DNA of 37,508 bases. Origin: Microcaldota archaeon (GTDB lineage Archaea; Micrarchaeota; Micrarchaeia; Micrarchaeales; Micrarchaeaceae). The DNA lies in NCBI GenBank assembly GCA_027317945.1, contig DAHVQB010000008.1, positions 1 through 37,508 on the forward strand, given 5' to 3'. The translations under genes and the position numbers were made by a program. Below, piece after piece: positions 31,690 to 37,508 of the stretch (the first letter of the stretch is position 1; each line of letters starts with the position of its first letter). The notes under the pieces were generated by a model. The model saw nothing but the letters and a program-made list of their open reading frames with translations, ran no database searches and was not told the DNA's origin.

Positions 31690-32145
31690 TTACTCGTTGT
31701 CGCCGTAGCCCAGAAGCCTGGACAACTCCGCTATGGTTATGTGGTTAACGTACATCTTGTTAGGATCCTTGCTTTCAATCTTGGCAATCTTTGCATCCTT
31801 GAATGCGGGCGGAACGCCGAGGAAGACGCGAAGCTTCCTGTATGCGGTCTTGCCCCTTGGCCGGTTGTATGGCAGCATGCCCCTTATGATCCTCTTGACA
31901 AGCATGTCGGACCTCCTTGGCCAGTAGGGGGAATGTTCTGGATTCTCCTTCTCCATCAGCCTGAGCCTTGTCTTGTATTTTGCCAATATTACCTTCTTGT
32001 TGCCGCTTATCACTGCCTTCTCTGCGTTTATCACTGCTACGTTCTTGCCGGACAGCAGGTTTTTCGCGACTACGCTGGAGAGCCTGCCCAGTATTTTGTT
32101 CTCCGCATCGAAGACTTCGAATTCATTAAGGTTTATCTCTGCCAT
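31690..32145 (-). CDS. rpl13: ribosomal protein uL13
   Basis: A 151-residue archaeal uL13: DAENKILGRLSSVVAKNLLSGK near the start, AVISGNKKVILAKYKTRL, the RRSDMLVKRIIRGMLPYNRPRG core, and RKLRVFLGVPPAF. The second ATG (32145, MAEINLNEFEV) fits the family and has GAGATG about 9 bases upstream. The first ATG at 32154 lies one base after the eL18 stop. Confidence 0.94.
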   Translation of the reverse strand: MAEINLNEFEVFDAENKILGRLSSVVAKNLLSGKNVAVINAEKAVISGNKKVILAKYKTRLRLMEKENPEHSPYWPRRSDMLVKRIIRGMLPYNRPRGKTAYRKLRVFLGVPPAFKDAKIAKIESKDPNKMYVNHITIAELSRLLGYGDNE

Positions 32146-32155
32146 GCTAAGCATC

Positions 32156-32506
32156 TCATATTATAAGATTTATCTTATTCATCTTCACCATGTCCTTTAT
32201 TTCCACTATGTTGCACTTGGCATCCATTAGGGCGCTGCGTGCCGCGATTGAGTATGATATGGCTGATATGTTGACTTTATGGTCCATTGAGCCCACAGAA
32301 AGCACCTTTCCAGGCACTATCACGTTGTCGCCGTCCTTGGTCAGCTTGTTTATCTTGTAAAGGTTGACAGTAGAGCGTATCCTTGATGGTATGGCGACTT
32401 CGTAATGCACCTTCTTCCAAAGACCTGCATAATGCTTCTCCTTAGCCGCTAGGCTCAACACATCCAGCCATTCCTTGACATCCCTGTTTTCAACGTTCAG
32501 TTTCAT
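32156..32506 (-). CDS. rpl18e: ribosomal protein eL18
   Basis: A 116-residue archaeal eL18. Recognisable features are WLDVLSLAAKEKHYAGLWKKVHYEVA at the N-terminus and GDNVIVPGKVLSVGSMDHKVNISAISYSIAARSALMDAKC in the middle. The ATG is 11 bp from the mature 3' end of tRNA-Leu, and its ribosome site GGTGATTGA fills that gap. Confidence 0.94.
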   Translation of the reverse strand: MKLNVENRDVKEWLDVLSLAAKEKHYAGLWKKVHYEVAIPSRIRSTVNLYKINKLTKDGDNVIVPGKVLSVGSMDHKVNISAISYSIAARSALMDAKCNIVEIKDMVKMNKINLII

Positions 32507-32517
32507 TCAATCACCAA

Positions 32518-32604
32518 TGCAGGGGGTGAGATTTGAACTCACGCAAGCTCTAAAGCTACTGACCCCTCAAGCCAGCGCATTTGGCCAAGCTCTGCCACCC
32601 CTGC
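32518..32604 (-). tRNA. tRNA-Leu(GAG)
   Basis: An 87-nt class II tRNA on the minus strand. Acceptor GCAGGGG/CCCCTGC, discriminator A, anticodon stem CTGGC/GTCAG with loop TTGAGGG (anticodon GAG), a long variable arm (TAGCTTTAGAGCTTGC region) and T-arm GTGAG-TTCAAAT-CTCAC. No intron and no encoded CCA. It sits 7 bp after the rpo3 stop and 11 bp before the eL18 start, so it must be cut out of a shared transcript. Confidence 0.95.
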
Positions 32605-32611
32605 ACAATTA

Positions 32612-33187
32612 TCAAAGCTTTTTGACTTCATTGCCTACCTCTTTTATTTCCCCTCTTATTGCGTCGAAAGCCTTATTAATTATTTCTCTGGGTGGCATTT
32701 GACCAAATGATTCAACATAAACCTCATATGAGCCGTCTTTTGCATCGTTGTAAGTCACCAGACCAGGCTGGAACTTTGCATGCCTCAGACCAACGCCCAT
32801 AACGGCCTTGCCTTCCAGGCGTATCCTCTGGTCGGCTGCGAGCTTTATCAGCGGTATGTTCCCGTTTGCGACCTTGACCTCTTTGTCCGCGCTTTCCAGC
32901 TCCTTGGAGTACACAGTCTTAGGACCCGAAACTTCTAGGGTGAACAGTATCTCATCCTCGTTGTTGTAGCCTTTTAGCGGCGTATGGATCGGAACAAGAC
33001 CTATCCTGTGCGCGATATATTCATCGAACATGGCGCCGGTATTTTCATAGAATGTGACCTTGTCTATGGCGAATGTCTTTACGTTATTTATTGCCATGCG
33101 CCTTAGCGTATTCACGTACCAGTTACTGGCTCCGGTAAGCTTAAACCTGAAGACCTTGTCCGTATTTTCAACAACCTCTATTTTCAT
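32612..33187 (-). CDS. rpoD: DNA-directed RNA polymerase subunit D (Rpo3)
   Basis: A 191-residue Rpo3, the archaeal counterpart of RpoA/Rpb3 that nucleates polymerase assembly. Typical segments are VNTLRRMAINNVKTFAIDKVTFYENTGAMFDEYIAHRIGLVPI and GVGLRHAKFQPGLVTY. The ferredoxin-like Cys insertion that carries an Fe-S cluster in some archaea is absent, which accounts for the short length. The promoter is probably the AATAATAAATATC region near 33228-33242. It is the first gene of the cluster that runs to uS2. Confidence 0.95.
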   Translation of the reverse strand: MKIEVVENTDKVFRFKLTGASNWYVNTLRRMAINNVKTFAIDKVTFYENTGAMFDEYIAHRIGLVPIHTPLKGYNNEDEILFTLEVSGPKTVYSKELESADKEVKVANGNIPLIKLAADQRIRLEGKAVMGVGLRHAKFQPGLVTYNDAKDGSYEVYVESFGQMPPREIINKAFDAIRGEIKEVGNEVKKL

Positions 33188-33343
33188 GCATTCACTTCAT
33201 CAAGCACAATACTCTGGGCGACAGCTTAGATATTTATTATTAATTCGCCATAATATCTTAGTCGCAACAGTAATAGCCTTACTTTATGGCAGAAATATGC
33301 GAGCCAAGTATTATGTGACGGCAACATTTAAATAGATATTTAT

Positions 33344-33988
33344 ATGGGTGTAAAAGTGAGCTTCGAATTGGCGCTTAGCGCAGACATGAAGAAACCGGAA
33401 TTCAATTCAAAGGCATACGTACTCACATTCAAGAACTTCCTGGCAGTTACCAGAAACAACATATCCAGGGAGAAGGTTGACAGGTATGGTGCGGCAGTTT
33501 ACAACAAGCAGAATGAGTGCCACATGACGTTATACAAAAGCGAACTTGCAGTAAGGTATATAGCGCAGACAGATATAACGGATGAGTTGCTAATCAGCCT
33601 TTACGAGGTAAGCACAATGTCACTTTGCGTGGCAAGATTCTCCGCTTGGGATATGAAACTAAGCGCCACATTGGATAAGTTCATGGCCCAGTTCAAGAAC
33701 CCGAAAGAGAGGAATTTTGAAGCACGCATTATAGGATTGCAAAACGGCCAGAGATATGATACTCTGCATGACGTATTGCGCTTCGTTGCATCTAAGAAGC
33801 TCCCACTGGTTGAAGTCGACCTTTTTGGTAGCAACATGAGGCACATTGCCTTCGATGCTAAGACAGGGATGAGTTATAACATGCTGCTTGAGAACAGGCT
33901 CTACAGGCCTGGGGAGCTTGCAAACAAGGCATTGATACAAGTGCAACAACCGGCGCCTCAGCAGCAACAAGCAGGGGCGGCGCAGTGA
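33344..33988 (+). CDS. hypothetical protein (214 aa)
   Basis: Not recognised. A soluble protein with mixed alpha/beta content and no signal peptide or membrane helix (MSLCVARFSAWDMKLSATLDK in the middle), ending in a Pro/Gln/Ala-rich tail (VQQPAPQQQQAGAAQ). Start is uncertain: ATG at 33344 is only about 14 bp from the TTTAAATA box at 33327-33334. A GTG at codon 5 (33356) lies at the expected leaderless distance. Its stop overlaps a possible 34-aa frame. Confidence 0.6.
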   Translation: MGVKVSFELALSADMKKPEFNSKAYVLTFKNFLAVTRNNISREKVDRYGAAVYNKQNECHMTLYKSELAVRYIAQTDITDELLISLYEVSTMSLCVARFSAWDMKLSATLDKFMAQFKNPKERNFEARIIGLQNGQRYDTLHDVLRFVASKKLPLVEVDLFGSNMRHIAFDAKTGMSYNMLLENRLYRPGELANKALIQVQQPAPQQQQAGAAQ

Positions 33989-34089
33989 ACGGAGAACGTG
34001 CCATAGGAAGTTTGGATAGGTACACCAAGTCAAAAGACATAAGACTACTTATTATAGACCAGGTGGGCCATTCCATGAGCATGTCTTGA
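33985..34089 (+). CDS. possible 34-aa coupled reading frame
   Basis: A GTG overlapping the stop of the preceding gene (GTGA) opens a 34-residue frame, MNGERAIGSLDRYTKSKDIR then LLIIDQVGHSMSMS. The 4-bp overlap is the classic arrangement of translational coupling, but there is no other evidence, and it could be noise or the remnant of a longer gene. Confidence 0.25.
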   Translation: MNGERAIGSLDRYTKSKDIRLLIIDQVGHSMSMS

Positions 34090-34153
34090 TCAGATAAATA
34101 CGCGGCCAATTACATGCATGGATTTATATTCGGGTTAAAGAAACGTCTGCATT

Positions 34154-34606
34154 GTGCAACAATTCTGGGTAGCACAGATTGACCATGACTATAAGGCTAC
34201 AAGCGGAACTGGCAGCGTAAAACGTACTATAAGGAGATTAGTTAAACAAGGCGGCGCATATGATGAGATTGTATTCAACAAGTTTGATTCAATAAGGCGT
34301 TTTACGAGCGGTATGATGGCTCTTATGAAGCATAGGAAGCATGCGAGCGGCACGGTCGCAGTTGCAAACGGCACAGTAGCAGTAAGGAAGCACGTGGCAA
34401 CTGGCATAACAATTCGAAATTACGAATTCAGTATAGAGATAGGGAGGAGCGTAGTCGTAAAGCCAGACGGGAAATGGGCTCAGATATGTATAATTGCGAC
34501 GAATATGCTGATGCAGAATTGCTTAATACGCAATATTGATTCATCGTGTAGAAACTCCGTGGATGCCACGCCTATAATGGTCAATTGGATAAATCTGAAG
34601 AATTAA
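34154..34606 (+). CDS. hypothetical protein (150 aa)
   Basis: Not recognised. A basic protein with GTG start at 34154. A TTTATATTC box at 34121-34129 lies about 29 bp upstream, consistent with a leaderless start. The middle has a strand-rich stretch (GTVAVANGTVAVRKHVATG). Codon use (AGG, ATA) matches the genome, so it is probably real. Its 3' end overlaps the convergent ThpR gene by 26 bp. Confidence 0.5.
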   Translation: MQQFWVAQIDHDYKATSGTGSVKRTIRRLVKQGGAYDEIVFNKFDSIRRFTSGMMALMKHRKHASGTVAVANGTVAVRKHVATGITIRNYEFSIEIGRSVVVKPDGKWAQICIIATNMLMQNCLIRNIDSSCRNSVDATPIMVNWINLKN

Positions 34607-35174
34607 ATGTGCGCAAATCAGTATAGACTGGACCGAAATTAGTAAGCACACTTCTTTTCAGGACGAAAGAACTTACATGCACTGTGCCGATGTTAATCTC
34701 TTTATTTTCCTCTAGGAATGCACTGACTTTATGCACTGCACTTTCATCCGGATGCCTGAGCCTTGCTACGGTCAAATGTGGCGAAAACTTCTCTGTGCCA
34801 ATAGGAAGCAAAGCGTCACCAAAGACCGAAATTCTTTCTGTGATGTCCAAGTGCAGCCTTTCCAGCATTTCGCTGCCGTTTTCTACCTTCGCGAAAATGA
34901 CTCTTGGATCATTTACGGAGAATGTGCTAAACCCTTGTATTGTTATATCAAAGCCGATAAATTTGATTTGATGTAGGGCGGACGTGAGCGATTGGATTGC
35001 ATCGGGTTTTATGCTACCCAAGAAAAGCAGCGTTATGTGCATGTTCTGTAGTAAAACAGGGCTTATGCCACTACTATTCAAGGGCCTTGAAGCAGCAGCT
35101 ATCTTCTCTTTTATATGCTCGGGCAGGTCTATGGCGATGAAAAGGCGCTGAGAGCCATTCAGTTGACGTCCCAT
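34581..35174 (-). CDS. thpR: RNA 2',3'-cyclic phosphodiesterase (2H family)
   Basis: A 197-residue 2H phosphoesterase, formerly called 2'-5' RNA ligase. The two catalytic His-x-Thr motifs are HITLLFLG (His46) and HLTVARLR (His133), in the right order and spacing. The N-terminus RLFIAIDLPEHIKEKI is typical. It opens 2',3'-cyclic phosphates at RNA ends and can act in reverse on tRNA halves; tRNA splicing by BHB endonuclease leaves such ends, so a link with the intron-containing tRNAs here is plausible. It lies 32 bp downstream of the large surface protein gene. Confidence 0.92.
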   Translation of the reverse strand: MGRQLNGSQRLFIAIDLPEHIKEKIAAASRPLNSSGISPVLLQNMHITLLFLGSIKPDAIQSLTSALHQIKFIGFDITIQGFSTFSVNDPRVIFAKVENGSEMLERLHLDITERISVFGDALLPIGTEKFSPHLTVARLRHPDESAVHKVSAFLEENKEINIGTVHVSSFVLKRSVLTNFGPVYTDLRTFNSSDLSN

Positions 35175-35206
35175 AGTGTGGTTTCAGTGCATAATGTATT
35201 TAGGAG

Positions 35207-37508
35207 CTACAGCCGGTCTAACAGGGCTTTTATGTGCTTTAGTATTATTCGCTCCTCCTTTTTCAGCAATGGATGGGAGTTCTCCTTCTTGCTTTTTGCC
35301 CAGAGCACGACGCCTATGTCATCATGCAACTTCAGTATGCTGCCCTGCGTGCTTTCCGGATCAACAAGGAATATGCGGACCTTCTTTTTCCTGGCGAATT
35401 TAAGTGCGGCATTTATTTTGGAATCCTCGAGTGCGGAATCAGAAATTGCGACAACCCCTTCTGCGTTATTCCTCGATATGGCGTATCTCACTTTGCCCAC
35501 ACCAGAAAGTGACCATCCGTTTGACAAGCCCCACAAGAAGCGGCCGACCACATCCGCCTTCCTTCTAGTATGCAAGATAACCAGTGAAGGCGGCGTCAAG
35601 GCCACGGCCAGTATTATGAGTATTAGGTAGTCTTCTATTGCGTCAAGCAGCCTTGACGAATCTGAGAATATCAGCCCAAGAACAGAAACGCCTACATTTT
35701 GAGGGAGTATTTTGTATGAGTAGCTGATTGAATTCGCGGTATAGTTCGCGTTTCCTGCAGTGCTGAATACATAGGTATAGTTTCCGACTGTCTGTTGAGT
35801 CGAACTTATTTGATAGAAAGTGCTGCCCACGGAGCCATTGTTAACTGACAGTGTAGCGTTAAGCTGATTGCCACCTGTTAGGATTTCGGCTTTGGTCACA
35901 CATGCGGTGCCGTTATAGGGATAATTACTGCACTCTTTTATAAACTCAAGCTTGGGCACCAGCTTGGCTCTAGATACGTATATTGTAGAATAGCTGCCTG
36001 ACACTTCATCCTTTCCTATTATAGTATAATTGCCTGGCAGCAGCCTTGTGATGTTGTACTCTGCGATGCCAATGCCGGTTGACAGAATCGTATTTCCATG
36101 GATTAGTTCGACTGTATTGTTGTGGTTTGAGCTAATTGCTGTTATGGTGCCGTTCTGTGCAGTAAGAGCGATTGTAGTATTCGCTGCAACGGGAACAGTA
36201 ATGGCAGGTTCACAAACTTCCAAGGAAATCGTATGCAGGGCAGGCACATAAGTGATGTTGGTCAGCCTCAATATAAAGTTAGAATCATTTATACGACCTA
36301 TTGTAACATTGGCATTCAGATACGTGTTAATCGTGGTATTGCCGTTTATTATCTCTGTTGAGTAATTTGTGCTTATTACTGACTGATAGATGAAGAAAGA
36401 TCGCGAAAGACCAGGGAAGTATATAGTAACGTGATTGAATGTGGCAAAGTCGCTCACTGTATAACATAGTGGACCGCTTGCGGCAACCGTAGGGCCGCTA
36501 GGACCGCTTGATCCTTGGCTCGTCGTCGAAGACGTGGTGCTGCCGCCGCCTCCTCCCCCTCCGCCGCCTGATGATGGGGCTAATGGAGGTATTACTTTGA
36601 CTTTTGTGGTTGACATGTTGAATGTATAGGGCGGCGATGTACCTGAATCCGTAATCGCAGTTACCAAAGTGATAGAACCTCCAGTATTGAAAGTAAGGTC
36701 AAAATTGTGTGAGCCGCCCCCTACTGGTATTGTGGCGGACGCTATAACTGTTGGATCAAGCTGGTATATGTCGACCGTGAATGGGCCTATGCCGCTGTTA
36801 GCACCTATAGATACGTTTAGTGAGACTTTTGAGCCTTGGGCTACGGTTATGTTTACTGTTGAATTCTTTGTTGCATTGATACTGCTTGTTTCGTTTATGA
36901 CGTCCATTGACGCAGTGAAACTGTAGACGCGCACATGGTTGGAAGGCTGTGAAATTGCGCTTTCTGGGAAAGAGGCCCCGTCCGTCACATTTAATTCAAA
37001 AATGTAGTTGCCTGTTGTGGTTAAGGAGTTTGTAAGGAACTGACAGAAGATGGTGTTGCCGGAGTTTTGGTTGTAGCCGCTAGGAGTTTGGCACAATACG
37101 GAATTAGCCGCAGTGAAGCTATCTGTATTTGGCGCTTCGACGAGCCAATTATAACTGAATGGGGGTGACCCGGTAGAGGGCATTGTGCCTATTATTGTGG
37201 AGAGAGCGCCTTGATCAATTGTTGTGTTGTCAATAGTTGGCGCGCTAGGTGGAGTAAGCTTTGAGTTAACTTTTATGGTGTTTGAGTTTAGTGATGATAG
37301 AGTCTCAGACGTGGACGCAGAATCAACTATCTGAAGCTTCAGATTATATGAGTCTCCTGCAGTAAGGGTGTTGCCGGATATGCTGCATGTCACGGTGTTG
37401 CCTGAGTTTTGGTTGGAGCCGGTGTTAGCGGTACATTGTGTGGCAGTCGAATACGTGCCGCCGTTGGCGGATACCAACCACGTGTACGAATACGGAGGTG
37501 TGCCAGTC
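35207..37508 (-). CDS. large Ig-repeat surface protein with cytoplasmic domain (partial, N-terminus missing)
   Basis: At least 767 residues; it begins outside the right edge. The exterior has tandem Ig/PKD-like repeats: GTPPYSYTWLVSANGGTY and TGSPPFSYNWLVEAPNTD are equivalent positions about 100 residues apart, each followed by Q-N-S-G-N-T and a Cys pair. A Gly9/Ser/Thr linker (about 36520-36570) divides these from another beta-rich, N-sequon-rich region. A transmembrane helix (YLILIILAVALTPPSLVIL) comes about 130 residues before the end. The remaining tail is a cytoplasmic alpha/beta-like domain (EGVVAISDSALEDSKINAAL, KKKVRIFLVDPE), not recognised. An adhesin or surface-sensor role is inferred. 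Confidence 0.85.
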   Translation of the reverse strand, partial: TGTPPYSYTWLVSANGGTYSTATQCTANTGSNQNSGNTVTCSISGNTLTAGDSYNLKLQIVDSASTSETLSSLNSNTIKVNSKLTPPSAPTIDNTTIDQGALSTIIGTMPSTGSPPFSYNWLVEAPNTDSFTAANSVLCQTPSGYNQNSGNTIFCQFLTNSLTTTGNYIFELNVTDGASFPESAISQPSNHVRVYSFTASMDVINETSSINATKNSTVNITVAQGSKVSLNVSIGANSGIGPFTVDIYQLDPTVIASATIPVGGGSHNFDLTFNTGGSITLVTAITDSGTSPPYTFNMSTTKVKVIPPLAPSSGGGGGGGGGSTTSSTTSQGSSGPSGPTVAASGPLCYTVSDFATFNHVTIYFPGLSRSFFIYQSVISTNYSTEIINGNTTINTYLNANVTIGRINDSNFILRLTNITYVPALHTISLEVCEPAITVPVAANTTIALTAQNGTITAISSNHNNTVELIHGNTILSTGIGIAEYNITRLLPGNYTIIGKDEVSGSYSTIYVSRAKLVPKLEFIKECSNYPYNGTACVTKAEILTGGNQLNATLSVNNGSVGSTFYQISSTQQTVGNYTYVFSTAGNANYTANSISYSYKILPQNVGVSVLGLIFSDSSRLLDAIEDYLILIILAVALTPPSLVILHTRRKADVVGRFLWGLSNGWSLSGVGKVRYAISRNNAEGVVAISDSALEDSKINAALKFARKKKVRIFLVDPESTQGSILKLHDDIGVVLWAKSKKENSHPLLKKEERIILKHIKALLDRL

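Noticed and set aside
36520-36570. simple-sequence repeat as a phase-variation site in the Gly9 tract
   Set aside because: The glycine codons are mixed rather than a uniform homopolymer or short tandem repeat, so slippage is unlikely.

Overview
This window comes from a small archaeal genome, most likely a DPANN archaeon of the Micrarchaeota (ARMAN / 'Candidatus Micrarchaeum'-like) type. The archaeal assignment rests on genes and signals seen here: RNA polymerase subunits Rpo3 and Rpo10, archaeal-type ribosomal proteins (eS1, eL18), AMMECR1, archaeal-type Leu/Val-tRNA synthetases, TATA boxes 22-30 bp upstream of starts (several genes look leaderless), and intron-bearing tRNAs. The Micrarchaeota placement is inference, from the Q-x3-E-Y pilin leaders, the very compact layout and the tRNA intron in an unusual position; no 16S gene is present to confirm it.

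Layout. 1-2.9 kb: the start of a class III-signal pilin (runs off the left edge), a PRC-barrel protein, a TPR-AAA+ ATPase and an orphan protein. 3.0-4.4 kb: intron-containing tRNA-Ile(GAU), AMMECR1 and RNase HI. 4.4-7.4 kb: a two-gene surface cassette, a 698-aa pilin-like protein followed 10 bp later by a two-repeat, membrane-anchored surface protein. 7.5-13.6 kb: TrmI-like methyltransferase, topoisomerase I, a small membrane protein, twin SMR-type transporters, threonine synthase and Sua5. 13.6-17.6 kb: eS1, uS15, ValRS and a TRAM protein. 17.69-18.79 kb: an IS200/IS605-type element with matching 21-nt hairpins at both ends, a 45-aa protein and a deleted, frameshifted tnpB. 18.8-25.6 kb: HAD phosphatase, LeuRS, an A24 prepilin peptidase, an AT-rich methyltransferase and an archaeal HTH regulator. 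25.6-29.8 kb: class II ribonucleotide reductase carrying a complete intein, then a UbiA prenyltransferase. 29.9-33.2 kb: PspC and the ribosomal/RNA-polymerase cluster rpo3-[tRNA-Leu]-eL18-uL13-uS9-rpo10-[tRNA-Pro]-uS2, with two tRNA genes wedged in. 33.3-37.5 kb: orphan proteins, ThpR, and a large Ig-repeat surface protein running off the right edge.

Most genes are housekeeping (translation, tRNA modification, dNTP synthesis, lipid synthesis). The accessory theme is the cell surface: two pilins with the same leader and the same Cys motif, an in-window prepilin peptidase that could process them, a Thr/Asn-rich companion, and a long adhesin-like protein with a cytoplasmic domain. The most notable details are an 18-nt tRNA-Pro intron in the T-loop with a textbook bulge-helix-bulge, an intein inserted immediately before the radical cysteine of the reductase, and tRNAs embedded 7-28 nt from ribosomal/RNAP genes.
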